Source: Mixia osmundae IAM 14324
Lineage: Eukaryota; Basidiomycota; Mixiomycetes; Mixiales; Mixiaceae
Length of the DNA stretch: 64,000 nucleotides
NCBI RefSeq assembly: GCF_000708205.1
Contig: NW_014575563.1
Coordinates: 1,233,361-1,297,360 of the forward strand
Direction: 5' to 3'
Part shown: in pieces, positions 44,001 through 55,009 of the stretch
Numbering within the stretch: position 1 is the first letter of the stretch
Layout: the number at the start of each line of letters is the position of its first letter
Translations under genes and position numbers: made by a program
Notes under the pieces: generated by a model
What the model saw: only the letters and a program-made list of their open reading frames with translations
Told to the model about the DNA's origin: nothing
Databases searched by the model: none

Positions 44001-47000
44001 TCACTTCTTCATTTTGGCCTTCTTCGGGGCTGGACTCGCAGACCTGCTATCAGCTCTCCGCTTGGTGACCTTTGCCTTTGACTGCTTGATGAGCTTATCC
44101 TTTGTCACGTCACCATCGTCATCTTCTTCTACGATCTCCTCTTCGTCCTCTTCAAGGTCTTCCTCGAATGCTTCTTCGTTATCTGGCTTGTCGGCTGCTG
44201 CGATCTTCTTGGTCGGCTTGCCAACTTCTGATGCTTTGTGAAACGGAATCGGATGCGATTGCTTATTGTATCTACGATGCGCGCGGCACGTCAGTACTGC
44301 ACAGAGCTCATGATAACGTTGGCTTACTGCCGCGTAAACGCTGCTTTATCCTTAGATGCTATGGCCTTGAGAAGTCCGTCGCCTTTGCTGGAATCAATAC
44401 CGAGCTCGAGCACGGTGTCCCATTCCTCTTTTGTCAAGAAGTATTCGTCCATCAGCCGGATGACATCCGGGATACCTTGCTGGCCATCCTTGATCAAAGG
44501 CTGTACGAGACGAGGTAAAAGTGTCGGTATGTAGACCTGTCTGATCTCTTTGCGATCACCAGATACGCTGAGTCGCATACGGATCTGCACTTCGCCTAGC
44601 AATCGTTGCAGCTTGCCCTGCGTCGAGTTCCTACCGAACCAGCCTGGGAACATTCTTGCGTTCCTTGAAGAGTCTGCATTGAATGCTGCACCACTGCCGT
44701 AGCAAAGTGCTGCTGGTCGAACACAGGAGAACATGCCATGCACTGGCATGAGTGACCATTGCTGCGTCGATCCGTGTATCATGGCATCAACCAAGTCGCC
44801 GTCCGAGATGGCTTCGGCGGCACGAGCAGTCAGCTCGGCAGCTTTGTGTTGACGTTCGGCTTCGTCGCATCGCCGCGCGATCGTGTATTCGTGCTTCAGA
44901 TAGTTCTCCTGCGCTGGAGACTTCAGCTAACACTTTGGGCATAACAAGAAGCTGACCTGAACGAATAACGGCATCGCATTGAAGTCCTGAAAGTAGGCCT
45001 CTTGCTTCTCCGACAGACTGGGACTGCTCTTCGTGCCAAACGCTCCTGGCGCGAAGAGCTTGTCCATGAGAGTAAAGGGCGTCTGTAGCGCGTTCTTGAC
45101 AGATCGGTTTGCCAGATCTTTGCTCTGATCAAAGTCCATCTGTTCTGCGCTGAGCTTGAACGTCGAGAGCATATTGATGATCTGCCGAATGTCAGACTGT
45201 GCGCCGCTGGCGAGCTGTTCGACGACCTCGGCCGACACCTTCAGCTTCTCCCTGCACAGCTTATTAGTACAAGCTTGCTAAGGCATGAAGGCGGCTTGCT
45301 TGTAGCAGATGGACATCATACGAGACCGCAGCTCTACTGCAGTTGGCCGCCTGAAGGGTAGCGAGTGGCACGTTGCTTGGAAAGGACGCATCTTCTGAGA
45401 TTTGGCATCATTGGCAATGCAGATGATAGGGATCTTCGTCTTCTTGATAAAGTCATTCAGAGCACCAACGCCTCCCCTATCACCACCGGACATGCCGTCT
45501 ACTTCGTCTAGAACTAGACACGTCTTGTCTGTGATTGCATCGCCGTTCAAGTTGAGCCTGCCTTCGCCAAAGTAGCCGTCAAGGCTGGTATTCGTTATCG
45601 TGGATTTGAAAGCAGTCTGGAGAAGCTTCTTGCTGCGGGTGTCGCTTGCGTTGAGTTCGACAACATTGTAGCCGCAGGCATTTGCCACAACGTGCGCAGC
45701 TGTTGTCTTTCCTATCCCCGGCGGTCCAGAAATCATGACAGCTCGCGAAACGCCCATGCCATCTTTGCCCGGTTTCTTGAATCCCGACTTGCGATTCGTA
45801 TCGAAGGTCTCCAGCCAGGTCTTCAGCTTTTCAACATTGCCCTTGTTTCCGCAGATATCCTTGATCTGCTTGGGCGCATACTTGACTGTCCATAACTGAG
45901 CAGCCGCGGAATTACTGCATCAGGTCTTGTCAGATCATGCAGGATCTACAATGGATGAGACTGACGCATCCGCAGCCTTGCCCTTGCCCTTGTCGGTAGC
46001 GGCAGCCACGACGGGAGCCTTTGGTGCCCTATCAAACGCTTTGGCGGTCGCAATAATTTTTGCTTCTTCCTCGGCCAGCTTCTTCTTTAGTTTGTCATCA
46101 ATCTGAGCTTTCTCGGTTCTGATGAGCGCATAGAACTCGGCTTCATTGATCTGGGTAATGTTGAGCTTTGCGCATTGTCTGATCTTACTCTGCCCGGGCT
46201 CATGTCCTACAACGACATACGACGTCTTGCTCGAAGCGCCCGAAGTGACTCTGCCACCGTAGCGTTTGACGAGATCCGATGCTTGATCTCGAGACAGGTT
46301 GGCAAGCTCGCCAGTGAAGACGATGGTCTTTCCTGTCAGACATCCTTCCTTGCCTTGAGGCATGACAAAGTCTGGATCCGGGTCGAGAGGAGCAGATATC
46401 TTCGGGCCTTGTTTCCACGCGTCTGGATTCGGCTTGTAGTTTGGGTCCGGCAGGACATCTTTTGATTCCAGTCCAGCCGCCACCTTCGGCTTCGGCAATG
46501 GTTTGGCTTGCAGAGGCTTCTTGACTTTCTCCTCTTTGTCTTGGGCAGGCTTCTTTGCTTTCGCAGGCGTTGCTTTCTTTGGCTTCTCGGCTACAGGCCC
46601 AGGCTTATGGTCATCATCATCATCATCGCTGGACAAGACAGTGATTGTCTCTGTCTTGACACTTTTGCCAGCCGATGGCTTGCTAGCGGATGCTTTTGAT
46701 GCTGCTTTGCTCGTGCTCGCGCGCGGTGTCGTCGTCTTTGACTTGACAGCGGGCTTGTCTGTTTCCATCAAATCATCGCTCGAATCTTCGTCGTCCTGTA
46801 TGCGCTTCTTTGCCGCGCGTGGTGTCGACCTGGCAAGGGTAGCGGCCTTGCCAGGCTTCGATCGAATCGTCGTCGAGGGTTCCGGCTCATAGTCATCGCT
46901 GTCCGCATCAGCTAGCTTGGCGTCGTTGGCCTCATCCTCTCCGTCTTCATCCTCGCTTGCATATTTGATGACCGGCCTCTTGCGCTTCGGCGGACTGACC

Positions 47001-47059
47001 ATGGAGCCTGTGACTGCCTGAGCGGAGACGTGGCAGACGACTATCGTGGGCTGCGTCAA
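44001..47059 (-). CDS. RFC1: Replication factor C large subunit
   Basis: Large subunit of the clamp loader that places PCNA on DNA. The N-terminal half is Lys/Ser/Asp-rich with 'KRKRPVIKYASEDEDGED' and an Asp run. The BRCT domain is 'CLTGKTIVFTGELANLSRDQ', 'VKRYGGRVTSGASSKTSYVV', 'VGHEPGQSKIRQCAKLNITQ'. The AAA core is 'WTVKYAPKQIKDICGNKGNV', Walker A 'GPPGIGKTTAAHVVANACGY', 'VVELNASDTRSKKLL', Walker B 'CLVLDEVDGMSGGDRGGVGA', sensor 'IICIANDAKSQKMRPF'. The collar follows: 'QLASGAQSDIRQIINMLSTF', 'ENYLKHEYTIARRCDEAERQ', 'YIPTLLPRLVQPLIKDGQQG'. The C-tail is acidic then basic ('SKAKVTKRRADSRSAPKKAK'). Stop 44001-44003. I do not see the usual N-terminal PCNA-binding peptide, so a first exon upstream of 47059 may be missing. 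Confidence 0.94.
46611..46627. repeat. (TCA)n microsatellite inside RFC1
   Basis: Nearly six TCA/ATC units, encoding an Asp run on the minus strand in the disordered N-terminal part of RFC1. Trinucleotide, so length changes would keep the frame. Confidence 0.8.
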
Positions 47060-47476
47060 AAGTAGTCACGTCGATCTCTTGAGGTTCGACCGGGGCTGGC
47101 CGAGGATGACTAAGTAGCGTTGCCGCATTCCTGAACCCCTCGAAACGGTGCTCTTGCGCAGATCAGAGGCTGCCAGTGCGCCGCACCACCTTCCGATAGA
47201 TTTGAGCAGCCCCCAGATCAATCGCAAGGGCGATTATCACATCCGCGGTGTTTAGTGACTTGCCTGACGAGTCGCTCAGCGAGCAGTCATCCAGCCCTCT
47301 TGCTTTCCGGGCCAACTCCAGCATTGCAAGAGGAGGAGAGGACGCAACAATCTCGAACGCCGACGCGTGACAACTCTGGCACTCCGCCTCTCTACCTTCT
47401 CGCGTCACGATGTCGGATTTCAGGTTCGTCGGAGCATTGGCACATTGCTCTGTGCCCTGCCATCGAGCCAGAGCTC
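47060..47476. promoter_or_regulatory. Divergent promoter RFC1 / AP-1-like factor
   Basis: About 420 bases between the chosen start codons. The + frame of the AP-1 gene stays open back to 47255 without an ATG. A short ATG frame at 47409 (MSDFRFVG...) could be an upstream ORF or a first exon. A missing RFC1 first exon could also lie here. Confidence 0.45.
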
Positions 47477-49399
47477 ATGGCTAAGCCCAGGTGGAACTCA
47501 CTCTCCGTCTCGCCTGATGGTCACACCTTCGACAGCGCGATGATCCTCGGCGTCAACGACCCAATGAATTCGTTTGTCAACATGGACGATCAAGGCCAGT
47601 TCGCCACAGACGGCCTCGTGCAGGCCAAGTCACTCGACGACTACAGTGCTCTGCCTCCTGCGTTGCGTACCAAGTCAAGCGGCGTCGATCCGAGCGGTTT
47701 GGGATCAGTACTCGCCATGGCGGGCTATGGCTCTGCCAACGTGTCCTCTCCCGAGAACGATTCATCCGCATCTTCGACTGGCGATGCCCACCTGTCCAAT
47801 GCATCCTCACCTCAGGACTATCAGGCCTTGACGCAGGAACACTACTCACTCACGCCCAATCTCGTCCAGCCCCAGCGCAAGTCATCCACTGGCCTTGCTT
47901 ACACCGGCGGCCCCTCACCTGCCAGATCTAGTTCGTATTTCTCCACTTCATCCTCGGCAGATTCGCCGAACGCCCCAGTTGGCAGACCTTCGGCCTCGCC
48001 TCATTCACCCTACGACATTCCAGTTGCGCAGCCTGCACTGAATCGCAGCGCTCGCGCCTCTCTAACACAGCAAGATAAGCCAGCAAGGCCAGCTCCTCAG
48101 CACGAAAAGCGCAAAGTGTCAGATTCACTGAACGAGTCTGGGAATCTGTCTCGATCTGGCTCGGGCCGGCAAAGCGCTCGTGTCGGGGAAGCTCCTGCAA
48201 AAACGACTGCGCTCAAGGATCGCCGTTCGAGCACACGAGCTCACAGTCCTCCCCGTCACACGCACGATCAAGGCGACTCTGACGGCGAATCGCCCGCACA
48301 TGATAAGAAGTCCACTTCTGAGCGCAGGAAGGAGCAGAACCGGCAGGCGCAGCGCAACTTCAGAGAGCGTCGAGAGCGTCAGGTCAAGGAACTGGAGGAC
48401 AAAGTGGCTGCACTCGAAGAGTCGAAAGAAGGCACAGCGACCGAGAACCAGCAGCTGCGAGATCTCGTGAACAATTTGCGCGAAGAGAACGAACGCCTCA
48501 AGGTGTACGAGTCTGCCTTCACATTCTCGGTACCGGCCAATGCCGGCTCGGCGGCTTTGGGGTCAAGTGAATCCCCTCTTTCGCGTTCTGTTGGCGACAG
48601 CGCATCTTCGATATCGCCCTCGTTCGACCGTGCCGTGACGACTCAGCCAGCTGTCGCTCCTGTCTTCGACCTCGGCTCGGCATCGTCAGGCTCAGCAGGA
48701 CCATCTCGCTCGACATCAGGCGATCCACAGCCTGACATCTTCTCGAGCGCCTATCTGCCATTTGCATCCGCAAGCAATATGTCCTTTGCATCAGTTTCTG
48801 AGAAGGTCAACGCAGGCAAGTCGAATTCGCCTTTGGCGACACCATCGATTGACGATCTTCTCAATGAATCAGTCTTGTCGCCAAACGGCACGTCCGTCAA
48901 TTTCAAGTCTGGCTGGTCCCAGACTGCACAACCACCGGCATTCGACGGCGCTGCTTTCAACTCTTGGCGAGACGCGCCTGCAGACGAAGAGAACAAGCCG
49001 GCAGGCGAGCTGGATACCAACGGCAGCGCGTTCGATGACTTGCTAGCTTCGATGGGCATGCCCGCGCCTGGCGAGCCTTCGACATCTCTATCACCGCTCT
49101 CTGAAACGAGCGCTCAACAGGCTTCTGTGACCGCGTCAGATCTCGGCGCTGTGACGAATGACGATATTGACGGCCTCTGCGCTGATATGAGAGCCAAAGC
49201 GACTTGCAAAGTCTACGCGGCGATGATGCAAGCCAAAGGTGCGTCGGTTGTGATTTCTCATCGCGCAGTATTGACGGATTCTGTCGCAGGCCAAGTCTTC
49301 CCGCCCGAAGGCTGTACGCAAGAGCAAAAAGAAGCCTGGATGAGAAGCTTGCGGGACAATCCGAACGTCTGGTCTGATCTGACGGGCGGTCCGATGTGA
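47477..49399 (+). CDS. YAP1: Yap1/Pap1 (AP-1-like) bZIP transcription factor
   Basis: Redox-responsive fungal AP-1 factor, here intronless. ATG 47477 ('MAKPRWNSLSVSPDGHTFDS') is the first ATG in the open frame; about 640 residues. Basic region 'SERRKEQNRQAQRNFRERRE' has the NxxAQxxFR pattern diagnostic of fungal Yap/Pap factors; the zipper follows ('LEDKVAALEESKEG', 'LRDLVNNLREENERLKVYES'). A Ser/Pro/Ala-rich middle leads to the C-terminal redox/export region 'DDIDGLCADMRAKATC', close to the 'DVDGLCSELMAKAKC' of Yap1. Only three cysteines exist in the whole protein, all near the C-terminus (the two in this motif plus 'PEGC'); the N-terminal cysteine cluster of budding-yeast Yap1 is absent. 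Probable targets include TRR1 in this window. Confidence 0.93.
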   Translation: MAKPRWNSLSVSPDGHTFDSAMILGVNDPMNSFVNMDDQGQFATDGLVQAKSLDDYSALPPALRTKSSGVDPSGLGSVLAMAGYGSANVSSPENDSSASSTGDAHLSNASSPQDYQALTQEHYSLTPNLVQPQRKSSTGLAYTGGPSPARSSSYFSTSSSADSPNAPVGRPSASPHSPYDIPVAQPALNRSARASLTQQDKPARPAPQHEKRKVSDSLNESGNLSRSGSGRQSARVGEAPAKTTALKDRRSSTRAHSPPRHTHDQGDSDGESPAHDKKSTSERRKEQNRQAQRNFRERRERQVKELEDKVAALEESKEGTATENQQLRDLVNNLREENERLKVYESAFTFSVPANAGSAALGSSESPLSRSVGDSASSISPSFDRAVTTQPAVAPVFDLGSASSGSAGPSRSTSGDPQPDIFSSAYLPFASASNMSFASVSEKVNAGKSNSPLATPSIDDLLNESVLSPNGTSVNFKSGWSQTAQPPAFDGAAFNSWRDAPADEENKPAGELDTNGSAFDDLLASMGMPAPGEPSTSLSPLSETSAQQASVTASDLGAVTNDDIDGLCADMRAKATCKVYAAMMQAKGASVVISHRAVLTDSVAGQVFPPEGCTQEQKEAWMRSLRDNPNVWSDLTGGPM

Positions 49400-49475
49400 T
49401 GAATACTCGCTCGCGTTTATACATATTGCTTTACTGTACTGACAACATCATGTGATATACGTAAATTGGAATTTA

Positions 49476-51922
49476 TCAAGGCAGTCGGTCGTCGGGCGGT
49501 CGCCAGGGTACTTTGAGGATTGCGAAGATCTCTTCTTCTGTCGCAGAGGCAATGATATGACCCTCTGTGACCTTGAGCTTCGTCTTGTGATCTCTGATCA
49601 GATCGGCATAGAGTCCTCGCTGATTGAGCGAGTAACCCATCCGGCGGGCCTTCAGACGAAGACTGCGATTGAAGATATCATTGCCCGCTGCTTGCTCGCG
49701 TTAGTTATTTCGCGAGAGAGACAGCAAGCAGCTGACTGAAGTAGATGAGGGCGGCGCCAAGCTGCTCAAAGGGTACGCCAAGAATATCGATGCGACGGTG
49801 TATGCCTCCGGGTAAGCTGCAGAGACCCATCCATTTGGCATCGAGCGCGTTAGGATCATGCGGCAGACTGAGATCGTGTCGAACGATGTTGCCTTCTTTC
49901 AACAAGGTAAGCAGACGTGGAATGACGCCGGCGTGAGTACGACCGTCGCGTGTGTCGCGCGTCACGAGAATATCGATGTCACCACAAGTGGGTTGACCGC
50001 GGCGGTAGCTGCCCATCAGGTGGACTTGCGTTCTCAAGTCGACACGTCTGCAGGTGTTCTGAATCGTCTCGTATAGCTGTGTAGCTTCTGATCTTGACAT
50101 ACGCTGATTGAGCTCGTCGTAGTATTGTAAGCCGAGCTGCTGTCCTTCGTTGAGCTTGATGCCGTATCTGAGAGGATTTGTTCGGAGATCATCTAGTGTC
50201 CGCACACCTGCTTTGTACCAGTTCTCGGCAATGCGAAAGCCAACGCCATAGATCTTGTTGAGCATCGCTTTTGTTTCTTGCCCCTCTCGAGCGAAGATGG
50301 TAAGCCTGCGATGATTGCCCGTACGCGCAATCTCGACTATTTTGGATGCGTTCGACTCGCCAACGCCCTTGAGCGCGAATGCTTTGTCAAATGTGTCGAT
50401 ACGCACAGAGCTTCTGCGCAGTGCCGATTGTGCTTTACGAATGCCCATACGCTGAAACGTGTCCTTTGGGTCGTACGCATCGTGTATGCCATCAAGCACT
50501 TGACAGATATCCTCGTTCGGCCCGCCCTCGATCGCTCGTTGGCCTTCGGGGTTCTCAAGCTCGAATCTGTATCTGCCTCTGCCGCGTGGTCGGAAAGCGG
50601 TCTGACCAGCGTGCTCGTCCTCACTCGAGATCTGAGAATCAAGATCTTTCGTATAGACGAGTTTCGAAAAGTCAAGCTCATCCTCTACTTCGTCCGGCTC
50701 ACGATCAGGATCGTCTTCGCCCCGTCTAGCCGCCTCTAGCAGCGCCTCAAAATCATCGTCGACTGCGCCGATGCTGACTGATGCCTTGCAGGGCCAAGCT
50801 ACGGCTTGTGCTTCCGGTGACGTCTTGAGCGCTTCTGGCGTAGGACTGACGCTGGTGACCGGGCGAGAAGGCGAGCGTTGCGATCTCGGCTCGTCTGAAG
50901 TATGATAAGCACTGATCTGACTATCGAGACTTTGCAAGGCAGCCGGAACTCTGCTGCTGCGGTTGCCCCGTCGAGGTATCTCATCAGGTATAGGCTCTGG
51001 CTCTATCTGAGGTGCATCAGGATCATCGCGTTCGATGGTATTGAAAAACTCTTGCGCTCGATTAGAATGCTCCATGCATTCGGAGAGCCATTCCTAGACG
51101 GGGTTTTAGGCATGTCTGTGGAGGCAATATGAAGCTTACCTGGTCGACTATGAAGATTTTGTTATCAGCGCGCGACTTGGGCGATCGCCCGTCCGGCCAG
51201 ATAGGGCGCACCGATGACATGCCCAGTAGACGCAATACGTCCATCATAGTCAGGTGATACTTTGAATCTGTTGGCGGTCTGCGCGGGTCTGTAAGAGCGA
51301 CAATGTGAGTCGTCTGAGCATCGAGGGCCCGCTGGTTGGTCCCGCCCGCTTGCACGATACGATCCATGTGTAACCTTCTCGTTCTCGTCATCTCGAGCGT
51401 ACGTCCCACGAGTAGTATATGGCAGCCTTGTAGGTAATCGTTCGAGCCGGGCGTGATGGGCGAAGCGAGGGACACGACAGAATCGCGGCCTTCGGGCGTT
51501 GCGAGATATTGCGCGTAATCAGCAATGCTGGGGAACTGCCTGCGAAACTGTATATCCGTGAGCGGCTTGAGCCGTCTGGCTCGCTTGGGCTTTGGCGCTT
51601 CAGCCTCCGGTGATCGCTTACCCTTTGCGCTCGTCTCAGCCGTCAACCGAGGAACGCTGAGGGGCTTTAGCGCTGATCTCTTCGCCGATTTGGCAGAAGC
51701 AGTTTGAGCGCGATTCGCTTGTTGCGCTGCATCATCTGAGGGGTACAGTGAGCCTAATTGCGTCTTTAGCCAAGCCATCGTTGCTGGCAAATGCGTCTCG
51801 TCCGTCCAGTCTGGCATATAGCGCTTTCTTTCTTCTTGCCTGCCCTTCCATGCTGCCAACGATGCCGACAAAGCTGCGTCAGACTGATCCGGGCCTGCAT
51901 AGAATGCCTCAAAGGGCATCAA
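49476..51922 (-). CDS. POL4: DNA polymerase family X with BRCT domain (lambda/Pol4 type)
   Basis: Gap-filling repair polymerase for base excision and end joining. ATG 51922 'MMPFEAFYAGPDQSDAALSA', a basic segment ('KRSPEAEAPKPKRARRLKPL'), the BRCT domain ('GCHILLVGRTLEMTRTRRLH', 'AGGTNQRALDAQTTHIVALT'), a Ser/Pro/acidic linker, the 8-kDa lyase-like region ('FQRMGIRKAQSALRRSSVRI', 'LKGVGESNASKIVEIARTGN'), fingers/HhH 'MLNKIYGVGFRIAENWYKAG', and the palm with catalytic Asp pair 'PTCGDIDILVTR' and third Asp 'RRIDILGVP'. An intron near 49690-49745 restores 'YFTGNDIFNRSLRLKARRMG', the steric-gate Tyr-Phe of pol X. The last exon ends 'EEEIFAILKVPWRPPDDRLP'. All catalytic residues are present; domain order fits pol lambda rather than beta. 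Confidence 0.93.
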
Positions 51923-52096
51923 AGGAGGTGCGTCAAGTCTTCGACGACGTCACGCGCAACAACGCGCGTCAGGTTTTTGCTGATCTGCTGACCTTGGCAG
52001 TACCTCTGGGCGGCTGTAAGTCTCTCCTGTTCTCGAGCAGGACCACGTGATGACTATGACTGCCCATCAGAGGTGACCGCAGGACTCGCAGGCAAG

Positions 52097-53055
52097 ATGG
52101 TGCAAGCGCTTGGGCTCAAAATCGTCAATGTCCTCACTTGGATCTTTTTGCTCGGCTCCAACTCGTACGGTGTCTCAACGGAAGCACATGCCGGCAAGCA
52201 CACCTACATCACTCCCGCTGACTTTACCGCACGTCGTCAGCCGTGTGCGACCTGCCTCTGCTGACGTGTGCGCGAGCTTTGCAGAACTATGTCTTTGTCG
52301 TGACCAATCTGCTACTGCTTGGCTTTATCATCTACCAAGTATGTGCATGCGCTCTGTCTGGTGAAGTACTGGTTGATGCTCTACGACCAGTTCTTCGAGG
52401 CCGCGCATGAGCCCGTCATCGAAGGTGTAGGCTGGCGATTCGTCATCATCGGCTTGCTCAATGCCATCTTTGTGCACTTTGAAGCCACCGGTCATCACAT
52501 TGTCGCCCTCGTCTTCATCGCCCTCACAACAGCCTCGGTATCACACGTCTTCTTCGAGCTACGCACGATACCCGTCAAGGGCAGAGCGGACAAGTACTTT
52601 GTCAGGCTGCCTTTCTCTGCCTGGCATGCATACACCATCGCACTTTTTGTGCTGCAACTCTTCTCAGCATTTGGGAAGACAAAGTCTGCAGATGGCAAGC
52701 ACCACGTCGTCACGCAAGTCTTTGTCTGCATTGCGCTCGCCTTTCTCGCTTCCACCAGCGTGGGCTATGCCTTCCACACTGAAGAAGGCGATATCATCGG
52801 TGCTGCAGTCATTGCTTGGGTATTGCTCGGCGTCTTCTACAATCAGCGTCACCCTGCGCTCATCCACTGGTTCGCGCTCGGTGCTTTCGTCATTTCGCTC
52901 TTCAGCATTCTCAAGGTAAGCCACTTGCAGGAGGACAGATCTCGTGCTAACACACGTTGCAGGCTGTTTTCACCACAGCGAGGGCCAGCCGATCAGACAG
53001 CGGTCTGCTGTCGGGCGACGGCGAACGCGCACCGCTCATCGGAAACGAGAATTGA
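52097..53055 (+). CDS. Multi-pass membrane protein of a fungal uncharacterised family (DUF1774-like)
   Basis: ATG 52097 'MVQALGLKIVNVLTWIFLLG' followed by 'SNSYGVSTEAHAGKHTYITP', then after introns 'NYVFVVTNLLLLGFIIYQ', 'FFEAAHEPVIEGVGWRFVII', 'GLLNAIFVHFEATGHHIVAL', 'VFIALTTASVSHVFFELR', 'LPFSAWHAYTIALFVLQLFS', 'FVCIALAFLASTSVGYAFHT', 'GAAVIAWVLLGVFYNQRHPA' and 'WFALGAFVISLFSILK'. The last exon is a short polar tail, stop 53053-53055. Seven or eight transmembrane helices are likely. The 'GSN.Y....TYITP' opening and Trp-rich turns recall fungal DUF1774 proteins and, more distantly, TspO-like folds; both are impressions rather than a search result. Function unknown. Confidence 0.75.
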
Positions 53056-53136
53056 TACCCAATCCGCACTCACGCTCTGACGACCCTCTAGCAATTGTAG
53101 CTGCAATCAAGACCCAAGACTCATCGTGGAAATGCA

Positions 53137-54842
53137 TCAGAGGCGATTTGCCCTTCTGATCGTCAGGCAGAAAGGCCACACACTTTCGCGAGACATTCCG
53201 AGTGAACCAAAGCTAGATAAACGTTTGCGGGCTTTCTTCAGTTTGGACATGGACGGTTTGAGCTCGGCCTCAAAGTCATGGAGAGACATCGACGAAGGCG
53301 TTTGGGGAGGTGGAGTAGGGCTTACAAACCAGTCGAAGCTCCGTTGCATGGCTGCAGCAAGCTGATCTGAGAGATGCTCCGTCGACTCGTTTCTTGAGGC
53401 AAATGCGGGCAATCTCCGCTCCGTTTCATGCTGTCGCGCGATCGTCGTGCGTTGCCAAATCACCTCGAGCAAATTCTCGTCTTCTGGCTTGAGAGAGCCT
53501 GCGAGCAAATCTTCCGCAGTCCAAGAACTCATCGACTTTGCACCTGTCAAAGCCGGTTGTGCAGCGAGCTTTCGAGGCTTGGCTGAGTTTGCAGATGCTT
53601 CTTGCGCTAATATTGGGCCATGAACGATTTCAAACGTTGCACCGCACTTGAGCGCATTCGTGATATTCTGTCCGACTGCGTTTGACGTCTTGGGATCGAT
53701 GTTGAGCGGTTTGAAGAAAAGAGCATAGTCGAATGATTGCAGTTCGAGTGAGAGCTGCATGTCGTGCTCGATCCGGCCCAGACGTATCCGGCCGCTCAGC
53801 TCAGGCGGCAAATGCGAGGTGAAGAGCCATTGTTTCTCAAAGGTGATCCCTGTCAGTCCGGGTTGGAATCAAGGCCGGAAAAACCCAGGTGTGACGAACC
53901 ATGAAACCGCGTCTCCTCCCAGCCTGTTCGCTGAGCCTGGTGAAGGATCCACATGGGCGACGGGTCGCCGACGACTAGCGCTTTCCTTGGTGCAGATTGC
54001 TGCGCGTGGTGATGGTCCGACACGACCACCGATAGTATGGCATGCCTGTACGAGTATCAGTGCAGCCTCCGACTTCAGGTCTTGAGGGAGTACCAATCGA
54101 ACACGGCGCGAGCATGTGAGGTCCAATCGCTGGACAAACTCAACCGCTTCCGTCGGATTGGGGTGAATGCACGGGCCGACGTCGCATCGCCCTGCGCATC
54201 TCTACGACGCCGCAGAGAAGGAGACAAGCTCAGCCGATGAGCCAATCGCGATCCAGTGGCATAGATGCGCGACAGCGGCGATGACGTCCTGCTGGAGCCG
54301 GCACGTGATTCGGCGCCAAGCAACTCGGGCTGACTGAGTCTCTTTGCAGAGTCATCGCATGTACTGACTCTGAGCGCATCGAGCGATCGATAGGCTTGCG
54401 TCGAACGGTAGAACATCTTGACGGGGTCTACCCTCGCAGGCGTAGGACTGTCAAATTCCTCTCGAAAGACGGTCTGATCAATGCAAGCCGTTGCCTTGCT
54501 CGCGAGTCTCATCCTGCTCGGCCGTGCGGGCGTTGTTGGTCTCGAGGATGATCGAGCATGTGGTTCGGGTAAAAGCAAGTAGGTCTGTCGACTTGCCGAC
54601 CGGAGCCGTGAGGCTGATCGGATGTATTCGCTCGGTCTCTGACTCGACAATGTAGAACCGGACCGAGATCCTTCACTTTGGCTCGTGCGAGCATCCTCGT
54701 CGAGTCGCTTTGACCACCAGACCATGAAAGCCACAGCGAGCTGCTGAGAGTTTCGGATTGTCGCCCACTCGTGGCGGACGAAAGAGACGCCTTGGATCAA
54801 AAGCAGACGCCCTCGTCTCCCTCGATCGACTGGATCCGTCAA
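53137..54842 (-). CDS. Unrecognised protein with N-terminal hydrophobic segment and Ser/Arg-rich region
   Basis: I do not recognise the family. A possible start is ATG 54842 ('MTDPVDRGRRGRLLLIQGVS') followed by 'QLAVAFMVWW', which could be a short membrane or amphipathic segment; another ATG at 54990 is possible with an extra intron. A Ser/Arg-rich stretch (about 54690-54250) follows. Near 54200-54000 a different frame gives the most conserved-looking piece: 'DVGPCIHPNPTEAVEFVQRL', 'LTCSRRVRLVLPQDLKSEAA', 'LILVQACHTIGGRVGPSPRA'. After another intron: 'GLTGITFEKQWLFTSHLPPE', 'LQSFDYALFFKPLNIDPKTS'. The C-terminus is Lys-rich and helical. Introns near 54210-54250 and 53870 are needed, but I could not fix their exact ends. 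Confidence 0.55.
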
Positions 54843-55009
54843 GCGCGCAGATCAATCTTGAGTCCGATCGAAGAAAGAAGTCCCGAGCGTCATGCGAGAA
54901 CATTTGTGGATAAGACGAGGGCTCTGCCGTTGCAGTGGTCGCCGCGCTTTTCCCGAGAGAATGACGTTGTCCTGCAGCGATGATGGCCACTTAGGATGAT
55001 GAGACAGTC

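Noticed and set aside
46503-46892. Antisense open frame within RFC1
   Set aside because: Mirror of the Lys/Ala/Ser-rich low-complexity part of RFC1, with no pattern of its own.
51791-51991. Possible upstream exon of the membrane-protein gene at 52097
   Set aside because: It overlaps the start of the pol X coding sequence on the other strand and has no conserved content; the start at 52097 fits better.
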